From Lachnospiraceae bacterium (GTDB taxonomy: Bacteria > Bacillota > Clostridia > Lachnospirales > Lachnospiraceae): a DNA stretch of 43,931 nucleotides. The stretch is taken from positions 1 to 43,931 of the forward strand of contig JAQYDI010000032.1 of NCBI GenBank assembly GCA_028724245.1, given 5' to 3'. Position 1 is the stretch's first letter; every line of letters begins with the position of its first letter. A program made the position numbers and the translations under genes. A model generated the notes under the pieces. That model was not told where the DNA came from. It was given only the letters and a program-made list of their open reading frames with translations, and did not search any database. This document shows, in pieces, positions 34,545-41,943 of the stretch.

Positions 34545-35588
34545 TTATGGCAGCAGCTGCCAGATATCCTTAAATAAAATAACCATGCTGAGTCCCAGCA
34601 GCAGGATCAGGCCGATTCCGTGAACCATGGCCTCATACTCCTGATTGACCGGTTTGCCTCTTACTACCTCGATCAGACAGAACAGCAGACGTCCGCCGTC
34701 CAGTGCAGGCAGCGGCAGCAGGTTCAGCACACCCAGATTGGCACTGAGCAGAATACAGATATTCGCCAGATTGATAAAAATATAAAATGCACCGCTTTCA
34801 CTGCTTTCCTCCACCATGCTGCTCATGGAAGACACCATGCCTACCGGACCGGAAACGTCCTGCACACCAACCTGACCGGTTACCAGCATCTTCAGGGACA
34901 GAAAGGTATAACGGATCCAGTAACCTACTTCATAAACACTGTACTTTACCGTATCAATGATTCCCACCTGCTGCCGGCCGCCTCCTGCCACGATTCCCAT
35001 CATATAGGAACCGCTTTCTTCATTGTATTTCGGAACGATCACAGTTTCCAGCTTTTCACCGTCTCTTTCATAGACCACATCCAGAGTCTCACCCTGATGC
35101 AGAGCAATATACAGGCTTACATCACGGTATACATGGATATTTTCATCGTTCAGCTTCACAATTCTGTCTCCGGCCTGCATTCCTGCCTCCTGCGCCGGAA
35201 AACCGTCCATAACTCCTGTCAGAACCGGCATATCAATGCCCATGGATCCCAGTACGATCAGCGCCAGAAGAAAAGCCAGAATAAAATTGAAAACAGGACC
35301 GGCCGCCAGAACAGAAATTCTGGCCCAAACACTTTTATTGCCAAATGCCCGTTCATCCCGGCAGTCCTCATCTTCCCCCAGCATCATGCAGGAACCGCCG
35401 AAGGGCACCGCCTTCAGCGAATACCTGGTCTCCTTTCCCTGCCAGGAAAGCAGCCGGGGACCCATCCCCACGGAAAACTCTTCTACACAGATGCCATTGA
35501 GCTTGGCAAGCAGAAAATGTCCGAACTCATGGGAAATGATCAGAATGCCGAAAGCAAGAATCGAAAGTACAATACCAATCACACTCAT
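34545..35588 (-). CDS. rseP: Site-2 intramembrane zinc metalloprotease
   Basis: A 347-residue RseP/RasP-type protease. The zinc motif HEFGH is at residues 20-24 inside the first membrane helix, a PDZ domain spans about 120-190 (AGMQAGDRIVKLNDENI), and the third ligand motif LPALDGGRLLF is near 299. It cleaves membrane-bound anti-sigma factors and signal peptide remnants within the membrane. The start is ATG 35588, sharing one base with the dxr stop (TGATG), with AGGTGG 8 bases upstream. A GTG four codons earlier is less likely. Confidence 0.94.
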   Translation of the reverse strand: MSVIGIVLSILAFGILIISHEFGHFLLAKLNGICVEEFSVGMGPRLLSWQGKETRYSLKAVPFGGSCMMLGEDEDCRDERAFGNKSVWARISVLAAGPVFNFILAFLLALIVLGSMGIDMPVLTGVMDGFPAQEAGMQAGDRIVKLNDENIHVYRDVSLYIALHQGETLDVVYERDGEKLETVIVPKYNEESGSYMMGIVAGGGRQQVGIIDTVKYSVYEVGYWIRYTFLSLKMLVTGQVGVQDVSGPVGMVSSMSSMVEESSESGAFYIFINLANICILLSANLGVLNLLPLPALDGGRLLFCLIEVVRGKPVNQEYEAMVHGIGLILLLGLSMVILFKDIWQLLP

Positions 35589-36736
35589 CAACGGCACCAC
35601 CTGCTTTCCAGATACCGGTATGTCTCTGATTCCGTTTCCAGAATCGCATCCAGATCAGGATGCTCGATCCGTTTATGAACACTTAAAGCATCTTCGATCA
35701 TACGTACAATATCCAGATAACCGATCTTTCTTTCGAGGAAACGGGCAACGGCAAACTCATTGGCCGCATTAAATACGGTCGGCACACTGCCGCCCTGACG
35801 TCCTGCTTCATAACCAAGCTTCAGGCCGCGGAATGTCTCCATATCAGGCGCTTCAAAAGTAATCTGTTTCAGTGCTGCAAAATCAAGCCGGTCACCGCCA
35901 AGGTAATTCCGCCTGCCCTCATACAGGGCATACTGGATCGGAAGCTTCATATCGGGTGTTCCCAGCTGAGCCATGATGCCGCCATCCACAAATTCCACCA
36001 TGGAATGAATCACGCTCTGGGGCTGCACAACCACCTCTATCTGATCAAAATCCACATCAAACAGCCATCTTGCTTCCATAACCTCCAGAGCCTTGTTGAC
36101 CATAGTGGAAGAATCAATGGTAATCTTTGCGCCCATACTCCAGTTGGGGTGCTTGAGCGCATCCTCCACCTGCACCTTTTCCAGTTCCTCAGCTGTACGG
36201 CCGCGGAAAGGACCGCCGGAGGCTGTCAGAAGGATCCTGCTGATCTTTGCAGGTTCCTCCCGTTTCAGGGACTGGAAAATAGCGCTGTGTTCACTGTCCA
36301 CCGGGTAGATATGAACCCCTTTTTCCTTTGCAGCCTGCATAACCAGATGACCGGCCGTCACCAGTGTCTCCTTGTTGGCCAATGCAATATCCTTACCTGC
36401 TTCAATTGCCTTCAGCGTGGGGCGGATTCCGATCATCCCCACCACTGCCGTAACGACCATGTCTGCCAAAGGCTCCACAGCCGCCGCCATCAGACCATCC
36501 ATACCTGCATAAACAGGAATTCCCAGATCCTTTGTACGCTCCCTCAGTTCCTCCGCTTTCTCTTCCCTCATCACCGCAGCCATCGCCGGATGAAATTCTC
36601 TCATCTGCTTTTCCAGCAGATCTATATTGGAGCCGGCAGTCAGTGCACTGACTTTAAAATCTCCGGTTGAACGAACCACTTCCAGAGTCTGTGTTCCAAT
36701 GGAACCGGTCGATCCAAGTATCGAAATTGTTTTCAT
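35588..36736 (-). CDS. dxr: 1-deoxy-D-xylulose-5-phosphate reductoisomerase
   Basis: A 382-residue NADPH-dependent enzyme, the committing step of the MEP pathway. Visible are the dinucleotide-binding GSTGSIG (residues 8-14), ALANKETLVTAG, the metal site VDSEHSAIFQ and the flexible-loop region KHPNWSMGAKITIDSSTMVNK. Length is standard. Start ATG 36736 lies 6 bases from GGGAGG; the adjacent ATG 36739 is too close. It is followed without a gap by rseP and preceded by cdsA (37-base gap). Confidence 0.96.
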   Translation of the reverse strand: MKTISILGSTGSIGTQTLEVVRSTGDFKVSALTAGSNIDLLEKQMREFHPAMAAVMREEKAEELRERTKDLGIPVYAGMDGLMAAAVEPLADMVVTAVVGMIGIRPTLKAIEAGKDIALANKETLVTAGHLVMQAAKEKGVHIYPVDSEHSAIFQSLKREEPAKISRILLTASGGPFRGRTAEELEKVQVEDALKHPNWSMGAKITIDSSTMVNKALEVMEARWLFDVDFDQIEVVVQPQSVIHSMVEFVDGGIMAQLGTPDMKLPIQYALYEGRRNYLGGDRLDFAALKQITFEAPDMETFRGLKLGYEAGRQGGSVPTVFNAANEFAVARFLERKIGYLDIVRMIEDALSVHKRIEHPDLDAILETESETYRYLESRWCR

Positions 36737-36773
36737 CATTAACCTCCCATCAGACTGTTTCAATAAAATATAC

Positions 36774-37622
36774 TTATCCGATAAAATACAGCACGGTATA
36801 ATATATAACAGGTGCTGTGAAAATAACACTGTCAAATCGGTCCAGGATTCCGCCGTGCCCGGGAATCAGTGTTCCGTAATCCTTCACATCATGATTTCTT
36901 TTGATTGCCGAGGCCGCCAGATCACCGATCATGGAAATCACCGAGCCGATACCGCAGATCACGGCACATGAAAATGCCGGACTGCTGAAAGGAATCTGTG
37001 CGCGGAATACATATCCGAACAGCGCTCCCAGAAGCACAGCGCCCAGAACGCCGCCGATACCGCCTTCCACCGATTTCTTCGGACTCAGGATCGGTGCCAT
37101 CTTGTGCTTTCCAAGGGTAATGCCCGCCAGATAAGCACAGGTATCACAGCCCCATGAACAGAGAAACACCAGCCATACCAGATAAGCGCCGCCTTCCAAC
37201 ACTCTGCACTGATAAATATAGGAGAGCATCACCGGTACATAAAACAAACCGAAAAAGGCCGTCATCACCTGTTCACTTCCATAAGCGGGAAAAGAAAGTA
37301 CATAGACTGCCAGAAACAGAATCAGCGCCAGAATAAACAGAAATACCTGCTGATCCCTGCTGTCCGGTGCCAGATACAGATGCACGTAATACACCACCGC
37401 TATCAGATACCCTGCCCATCCCAGCAGTTTATCATGGATCTGTACCACACGATACAATTCAAAAACACCAATCAGTGAAATAATTCCCAGACCGGCAAGA
37501 AGCACATTACCGCCGGTAAGAAGCAGCGCCAGCGCGATCAGCACCAGGATGATACCGCTGCGGGTCCGGATAAAAAATGATGATTTAAAAAATGACTCTT
37601 TCTGTTCTGCCAAAATAATCAC
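36774..37622 (-). CDS. cdsA: Phosphatidate cytidylyltransferase
   Basis: A 282-residue polytopic membrane enzyme that makes CDP-diacylglycerol from phosphatidate and CTP. The C-terminal signature GDLAASAIKRNHDVKDYG…PGHGGILDRFDS is complete, with about eight hydrophobic segments before it. GTG 37622 overlaps the uppS stop by four bases; GAGG is very close to it, so TTG 37613 is an alternative start. The co-location with uppS is the usual arrangement of envelope precursor genes. Confidence 0.94.
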   Translation of the reverse strand: MIILAEQKESFFKSSFFIRTRSGIILVLIALALLLTGGNVLLAGLGIISLIGVFELYRVVQIHDKLLGWAGYLIAVVYYVHLYLAPDSRDQQVFLFILALILFLAVYVLSFPAYGSEQVMTAFFGLFYVPVMLSYIYQCRVLEGGAYLVWLVFLCSWGCDTCAYLAGITLGKHKMAPILSPKKSVEGGIGGVLGAVLLGALFGYVFRAQIPFSSPAFSCAVICGIGSVISMIGDLAASAIKRNHDVKDYGTLIPGHGGILDRFDSVIFTAPVIYYTVLYFIG

Positions 37623-38341
37623 GCCTCATTTCTTCCGCCAAAACGGCGGTCTCTTCCATTGTAATATGCAATTGCCTTTTCCAGTTCTTCTTTGTTGAAA
37701 TCCGGCCAGTAAATATCGGTAAAGTAAAACTCCGTATATGCCAGCTGCCACAGCAGGAAATTGGAGAGACGCTCCTCACCGCTGGTCCGGATCAGAAGAT
37801 CAGGATCCGGCATACCGGCCGTATCCAGATAATCGGAAAATACCTGCTCTGTCAGTTCTTCCGGTTTCAGCCTGCCTTCTGCTGCATCCGCAAGCATCCG
37901 GCGGCCCGCACGAACCATTTCATCCCGGCTGCCGTAATTTACGGCAATAACAAAAGTAAGACCGGTATTCTGCTGTGTTTCACGCTCCAGACGGCCGATT
38001 GCTTCCACCAGATCCGGCGCAAAACGGCTTCTTTCACCGATCATGCGAACACGGACATTATTCGTCTTCGCAATTCCCAGCAGACGCTTTGCGTAAAACC
38101 GGAACAGCTGCATCAGAGCACTCACTTCTTCCTCGGACCGCTTCCAGTTCTCCGTGGAAAATGCATATACAGTCAGATACTTTATCCCCAGACGTGCAGC
38201 ATCCTCCACCGTCTGCTCCAGTGTCTGACATCCTTCTTTGTGTCCAAGCTGACGCGGAACCTTGTGGGCCTTTGCCCAGCGTCCGTTGCCGTCCATAATA
38301 ATCGCCACATGCTGCGGAATTTTCATCGTTTCGTCTATCAT
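37619..38341 (-). CDS. uppS: Isoprenyl transferase (undecaprenyl diphosphate synthase)
   Basis: A 240-residue cis-prenyltransferase that extends farnesyl diphosphate to the C55 lipid carrier of wall synthesis. The diphosphate loop HVAIIMDGNGRWA with catalytic Asp17, the YAFSTENWKR block and the C-terminal LIRTSGEERLSNFLLWQ are present. ATG 38341 has GGAGG 7 bases upstream. A terminator-like hairpin separates it from frr, so it may be partly attenuated or have an extra promoter. Confidence 0.96.
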   Translation of the reverse strand: MIDETMKIPQHVAIIMDGNGRWAKAHKVPRQLGHKEGCQTLEQTVEDAARLGIKYLTVYAFSTENWKRSEEEVSALMQLFRFYAKRLLGIAKTNNVRVRMIGERSRFAPDLVEAIGRLERETQQNTGLTFVIAVNYGSRDEMVRAGRRMLADAAEGRLKPEELTEQVFSDYLDTAGMPDPDLLIRTSGEERLSNFLLWQLAYTEFYFTDIYWPDFNKEELEKAIAYYNGRDRRFGGRNEA

Positions 38342-38387
38342 ATTCCATCCTCCAGTTTTTCTACAGAACTATCCTTATACAGAAAAC

Positions 38388-38425
38388 GAGAGGGACCACA
38401 CATCATCCATGTATCTATCCCTCTC
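38388..38425 (-). terminator. Hairpin terminator between frr and uppS
   Basis: GAGAGGGA pairs with TCCCTCTC around a 22-base loop; on the minus strand GTTTTCT follows. It lies in the 121-base gap inside an otherwise tight run of genes. Confidence 0.65.
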
Positions 38426-38462
38426 CTGCAAAACACCTCTTTAAACCAGGCAGTATCAGGTA

Positions 38463-39029
38463 TTATACCGTCATAATCTCCTTGGTCTTTACTTCGATTT
38501 CCTTATCGATCTTCGCAATATAAGCGTCTGTATTTTTCTGTACATCTTCTTCGGCAATCTTCTGTTCATCCTCGGAAATGTCACCGGCCTTGCCGGCTTT
38601 TTTCAGCGCATCCATTGCATCACGGCGAATATTTCTGACTGCAACCTTAGCCTGCTCGCCTTTTTTCTTAACATCCTTCGTCAGTTCCTTACGGCGGTCT
38701 TCTGTCAGTTCCGGGAAGATCAAACGGATTACAGAACCGTCATTGTTGGGATTGATACCGATGTCGGACTTGTTGATTTCCTTCTCGATGGCACGGATCA
38801 GACTCTTATCCCAGGGCTGAATCTGAATAATACGTGCCTCAGGTGTGGAAATACTTGCAACCTGCTGCAGCGGTGTGGGAGAACCGTAATATTCAACACG
38901 GATCTTGTCCAGAACATGGGGGTTCGCACGGCCCGCACGGATTGTCAGGTATTCTTTCTGCAGGGATTCCAGGCTTTTTTCCATCTTTTCCTCGAATACC
39001 ATTAATTTTTCTTCGATCACTTCGTTCAT
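38463..39029 (-). CDS. frr: Ribosome recycling factor
   Basis: A 188-residue protein that splits post-termination ribosomes together with EF-G. The triple-helix domain I and compact domain II are evident from MEKSLESLQKEYLTIRAGRANP, YYGSPTPLQQVASI, RIIQIQPWDKSLI and LTEDRRKELTKDVKKKGE. Length is standard. GAGAGGAG precedes ATG 39029. It follows pyrH by 64 bases, the common pyrH-frr pairing. Confidence 0.97.
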   Translation of the reverse strand: MNEVIEEKLMVFEEKMEKSLESLQKEYLTIRAGRANPHVLDKIRVEYYGSPTPLQQVASISTPEARIIQIQPWDKSLIRAIEKEINKSDIGINPNNDGSVIRLIFPELTEDRRKELTKDVKKKGEQAKVAVRNIRRDAMDALKKAGKAGDISEDEQKIAEEDVQKNTDAYIAKIDKEIEVKTKEIMTV

Positions 39030-39093
39030 AATATCATTACTCCTCTCAGGATTTCTTAATTAAATTGCATCTGTGCAGAGCGCTGTATCACAC

Positions 39094-39789
39094 CTACACA
39101 GTAACATAAGTACCGGTAATATCCCCGGCAAGTGCACGGGCGATGCTGTTCTCTTCATTCAATCCGAAAACAGCCATGGGCATCTTCTGCTCCATGCACA
39201 TGATCGATGCAGTCAGATCCACAACTGCCAGTTTTTTCTCAATGACTTCATCAATGGAAACTCTGTCATACTTCACTGCTGCAGGATTGGTCTTGGGATC
39301 ACTGTCATAAACACCGTCCACAGCCTTGGCCAGCAGAATCATATCTGCCTCCATCTCAATGGCACGAAGTACAACACCGGTATCTGTTGAAAAATAAGGA
39401 TGACCGGTACCGCCCGCAAAGAAAACAACCTTGCCCGCTTCCAGACACTCATTGGCCAGATCCTTGGAGAACACCTTTGTCATGGTTCCCACTGCAAAAG
39501 GGGTAAGAATCTCTGTTTTCATGCCCGCATTTCTGAAAATTTCGGAAACATACAGTGCATTCATAACCGTAGCAAGCATACCGATCTGATCGGCCTTTGT
39601 ACGGTCAATGGCATTGCTGGTTCTTCCTCTCCAGAAATTGCCGCCGCCGATTACAACACCCAGCTGCAGACCTGCATCTACCGCCGGCTTTACCTGTGCC
39701 GCAACTTCCTTACATACTGCTTCATCAAAACCGGTCTTCTTATCACCGGCAAGTGCTTCACCGCTTAATTTTAATAATACTCTCTTCAT
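39094..39789 (-). CDS. pyrH: UMP kinase
   Basis: A 231-residue hexameric bacterial UMP kinase of the amino acid kinase fold, phosphorylating UMP to UDP. Family blocks are VLLKLSGEALAG, VVIGGGNFWRGR, DQIGMLATVMNAL, FAGGTGHPYFSTDT and DGVYDSDPKTNP. Length is slightly short but normal for Clostridia. AGAGGGA lies upstream of ATG 39789. It is first in the housekeeping operon, under a consensus promoter; the rpsB-tsf pair often found before it is absent. Confidence 0.96.
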   Translation of the reverse strand: MKRVLLKLSGEALAGDKKTGFDEAVCKEVAAQVKPAVDAGLQLGVVIGGGNFWRGRTSNAIDRTKADQIGMLATVMNALYVSEIFRNAGMKTEILTPFAVGTMTKVFSKDLANECLEAGKVVFFAGGTGHPYFSTDTGVVLRAIEMEADMILLAKAVDGVYDSDPKTNPAAVKYDRVSIDEVIEKKLAVVDLTASIMCMEQKMPMAVFGLNEENSIARALAGDITGTYVTV

Positions 39790-39832
39790 AAGTCCCTCTT
39801 TATTGTATAAAATTATAACTATTCAGGCAACT

Positions 39833-39857
39833 TTGCAGCCCGCCGGAACAGCTGCAA
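39833..39857 (-). promoter_or_regulatory. Hairpin in the pyrH leader
   Basis: TTGCAGC and GCTGCAA form a 7-bp stem inside the roughly 107-base leader between the promoter and pyrH. It has no T tract; role unknown. Confidence 0.35.
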
Positions 39858-39902
39858 TCCTCTGTCACCGGACCACTGTAAAAGTCAGCATCACTTGTTC
39901 TG

Positions 39903-39931
39903 AGTATAACATAAATGCATGTTCGTGTCAA
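39903..39931 (-). promoter_or_regulatory. Consensus sigma-A promoter of the pyrH operon
   Basis: On the minus strand TTGACA (39926-39931) and TATACT (39903-39908) are 17 bases apart. It lies just downstream of rnhA and should start transcription near 39896. Confidence 0.82.
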
Positions 39932-39968
39932 AGATTCCTTATCAGATGACCTCATCCTGTTCCTGCTT

Positions 39969-40445
39969 TTACTCAAGGCCCTCATCAGAAATCAGATTCC
40001 CGCCGTCTGCCGCAGCAGTGGCAAGCTCGTCACATCGCTCATTCAACGGATGACCATTATGTCCTTTGACCCAGTGCCACGAAACATGATGAATTTTTTT
40101 CGCTTCCAGAAGGCGCAGCCACAGATCTTTATTTTTGACCGGTTCATTTTTGCCCCTTTTCCAGCCCTTTTTCTGCCAGCTTTCAATCCAGTGCTGATTA
40201 AATGCATTGACCAGATAGGAAGAATCAGAATAAAGATCCACTTCACAGGGTCTGATCAGTGCTTCCAGTGCCGCAATGGCTGCCATCAGCTCCATACGGT
40301 TGTTGGTTGTTTTGATATATCCCTGAGAATATTCACGTTTATGAAGGGTCCCGTCAGGAGCCCGGTACAGGATGACCGCACCATATCCTCCGGGACCATC
40401 CGGATTGCCCCGGGCTGCACCATCTGTATAGATTTCAACTTTCAT
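39969..40445 (-). CDS. rnhA: Ribonuclease HI
   Basis: A 158-residue enzyme cleaving RNA in RNA-DNA hybrids. All four metal-binding acids are visible: Asp8 ([11 protein letters not shown]), Glu52 (NRMELMAAI), Asp74 ([11 protein letters not shown]) and Asp139 (NERCDELA). The basic handle [18 protein letters not shown] and [15 protein letters not shown] are typical. Start ATG 40445 has AGGAGG 12 bases upstream, a long spacing. It has its own promoter and is followed by the pyrH promoter. Confidence 0.95.
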   Translation of the reverse strand: MKVEIYTDGAARGNPDGPGGYGAVILYRAPDGTLHKREYSQGYIKTTNNRMELMAAIAALEALIRPCEVDLYSDSSYLVNAFNQHWIESWQKKGWKRGKNEPVKNKDLWLRLLEAKKIHHVSWHWVKGHNGHPLNERCDELATAAADGGNLISDEGLE

Positions 40446-40516
40446 CAGCTTTTTTATCCTCCTCGCTTTTCGAAACGTTCCTCTTCCGGTTCATTCCGAT
40501 TCCTGTGCGTGAATAA

Positions 40517-40545
40517 ATAGTAATGTATTTTTTGTAACAGGTCAA
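40517..40545 (-). promoter_or_regulatory. Promoter of rnhA
   Basis: On the minus strand TTGACC (40540-40545) and TACTAT (40517-40522) have a 17-base spacer. It overlaps the divergent sigma-K-like promoter of the Cys-rich gene. Confidence 0.65.
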
Positions 40546-40563
40546 GCCCGTTTTCATAAGATA
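40537..40563 (+). promoter_or_regulatory. Sigma-K-like promoter of the Cys-rich gene
   Basis: CATAAGATA (40555-40563) matches the sigma-K -10 pattern CATANNNTA, and AC at 40537-40538 lies 16 bases before it, matching the -35 pattern. The start codon is 30 bases downstream. A sigma-A reading is poor (TTGTAA with a 19-base spacer to TAAGAT). Mother-cell expression during sporulation is inferred. Confidence 0.45.
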
Positions 40564-40593
40564 TATTGTAAACCAACTCGGAGGCTGAAAATA

Positions 40594-40821
40594 ATGAGTG
40601 ATTTAGCAGCAACCAACTGTGGCGGCGGATGTTCTTTTGACAACCGTGATCATGGATGCGGATGCGGCAGCCTGATCTGGATTCTGATCCTTCTGTGCTG
40701 CTGCGGCAACGGCAATTTCTTTGGCGGTGACTGCGACAACGGATGCGGCAATAACAGCTGCCTGTGGATTCTGATTCTGTTATTCTGCTGCGGCGGTTTC
40801 GGCAGCGGATGCGGATGCTGA
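40594..40821 (+). CDS. Small Cys/Gly-rich protein with duplicated hydrophobic core
   Basis: A 75-residue protein with 14 Cys and many Gly. It is an imperfect duplication: GCGSLIWILILLCCCGNG and NNSCLWILILLFCCGGFG, each a short hydrophobic segment ending in a Cys cluster, separated by FFGGDCDNGCG. Similar proteins in gut Clostridia are annotated as high-cysteine 'chorion class' or spore-coat-like. GGAGG precedes ATG 40594 by 9 bases. A sigma-K-like promoter and downstream terminator make it a single-gene unit, and Cys cross-linking in an outer spore layer is a reasonable guess. Alternatives are a small membrane or metal-binding peptide. Confidence 0.75.
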   Translation: MSDLAATNCGGGCSFDNRDHGCGCGSLIWILILLCCCGNGNFFGGDCDNGCGNNSCLWILILLFCCGGFGSGCGC

Positions 40822-40916
40822 TCTGCGCATAAGTTTGTACCTGAATATCCACCAACACAGGGAATACCATGCGAACACCCGTAATTGAAATTATCTAAAG
40901 GCGCCAGAAAGCGCCG

Positions 40917-40953
40917 AACCCCTGATCTCTGTTTTCAGGATCAGGGGTTTTTT
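40917..40953 (+). terminator. Rho-independent terminator after the Cys-rich gene
   Basis: AACCCCTGATC pairs with GATCAGGGGTT, followed by TTTTTT. A smaller GGCGC…GCGCC hairpin lies just before it. Confidence 0.87.
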
Positions 40954-40975
40954 ATACCTGTTTTTTATTTGCATG

Positions 40976-41173
40976 TTACTCTTTGTGCTGCTTTTTTTCT
41001 TCCAGACATTCCTCATCCAGTTCATAAATCTCATTTCCTTCAATTACCAGAATTTCATCTGCGTCCCTGATTTTCATGATTCTCCCTTTTGGCAGGCCAA
41101 AGTTGCTGCATCTGCATTTACTATAAAATATGTTCCGCACCTTTCTCCGGTTCTTTTTCCGAATCAAAAACAT
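40976..41173 (-). CDS. Small unknown protein, basic start and acidic end
   Basis: A 65-residue frame with a Lys/Arg-rich first half (FLIRKKNRRKVRN) and an acidic second half (GLPKGRIMKIRDADEILVI, then GNEIYELDEECLEEKK). The second half reads as a genuine conserved-looking domain, but the ATG at 41173 has no ribosome binding site. An internal ATG at 41077 does have AGGGAG close by and would give 33 residues. I do not recognise a family. It lies between two convergent/divergent plus-strand genes. Confidence 0.4.
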   Translation of the reverse strand: MFLIRKKNRRKVRNIFYSKCRCSNFGLPKGRIMKIRDADEILVIEGNEIYELDEECLEEKKQHKE

Positions 41174-41204
41174 ATAGTATATAAAGACCCGGAAGGAGAA
41201 TCAT

Positions 41205-41693
41205 TTGTCAGAAGAATCTCAAAAAGCTGATATCCGGCATATCCACAGACAGATGAAAGCTGTCTGTTCTCTGATTCAGCCCGAATATCGGCACACATTT
41301 CATAAAACCATGAAATTTCTGGAACTGCAGCTGCTTCTGCAGGATCTGACCCGGGAAGACAGTACGCGCTTTCAGGCAAGCAGTATCACCCAAACAGAAT
41401 CCGACAGCCGCAGTCCATGTGATCTTGCCGCATTCGTCAGGGCTGTCGCACCTGTCTGCAATGAAAATGAACGTACCTTCCTCCGTACTCTGCAGCATGC
41501 AGATCAGACAATACGTATGCTGGAACAGGCCAGACAGCTTCAGAACGCTTCCGGAAAAATGCAGCCCGAGGATCTTATGATGCAGTTCATGACTCCCGGG
41601 CAGCAGAAATCCTATCAGGAATTCAACCGCATCTATTCCGGTCAGAAGCCGGACAATCAGCAGAATCAGGAGGTGCCGCATGGATCCAGTTAA
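41205..41693 (+). CDS. Unknown helical protein preceding a YlbJ-like gene
   Basis: A 162-residue, Gln- and Glu-rich, probably all-helical soluble protein without signal peptide or membrane segment. Start is TTG 41205, with GGAAGGAG 6 bases upstream. Blocks that look structured are IHRQMKAVCSLIQPEYRHTF, and NERTFLRTLQHADQTIRML near 90-110. It overlaps the next gene by 14 bases, so the three genes to 42815 are an operon. I cannot assign a function; the neighbouring YlbJ-like gene makes a sporulation-linked role possible. Confidence 0.65.
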   Translation: MSEESQKADIRHIHRQMKAVCSLIQPEYRHTFHKTMKFLELQLLLQDLTREDSTRFQASSITQTESDSRSPCDLAAFVRAVAPVCNENERTFLRTLQHADQTIRMLEQARQLQNASGKMQPEDLMMQFMTPGQQKSYQEFNRIYSGQKPDNQQNQEVPHGSS

Positions 41694-41943
41694 AGCAGCT
41701 TTTTTACAGGCCGTTCTCAATCAGGGAAAAGATATCAATCAGGAAAATTTACTGCCCTTTCTTCTTGCCATGCAGAAAAACGCGGGAGAACGCGGCATTA
41801 CATTCACAAAACAGGAAACAGACATGATCTATAATCAGGTAAAGAACCGACTTTCCCCCTCTGACCGGAAACAGCTGGAACTGCTCCGCATGATACTGAT
41901 GCAGAATTCCGACAGACCGGAACCGGGCGGCAGCAGAAAATGA
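41680..41943 (+). CDS. Unknown small helical protein in the YlbJ-like operon
   Basis: An 87-residue soluble helical protein (VKAAFLQAVLNQGKDINQ…, then FTKQETDMIYNQVKNRLSPSDRKQLELLRMIL). It overlaps its upstream neighbour by 14 bases and the membrane gene by 4 (ATGA), with GGAGG 5-8 bases before ATG 41680. No family recognised. Both it and its neighbour have a similar helical Gln-rich make-up and may form a complex. Confidence 0.65.
   Translation: MDPVKAAFLQAVLNQGKDINQENLLPFLLAMQKNAGERGITFTKQETDMIYNQVKNRLSPSDRKQLELLRMILMQNSDRPEPGGSRK

Noticed and set aside
34620-35678. A 352-codon plus-strand frame opposite rseP/dxr
   Set aside because: Complement artefact; the minus-strand genes have full motifs and tight operon spacing.
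40454-40870. A Cys/Arg/Ser-rich minus-strand frame opposite the Cys-rich gene
   Set aside because: Its composition mirrors the Gly/Cys codons of the plus-strand gene, and it spans the promoters of both neighbours.
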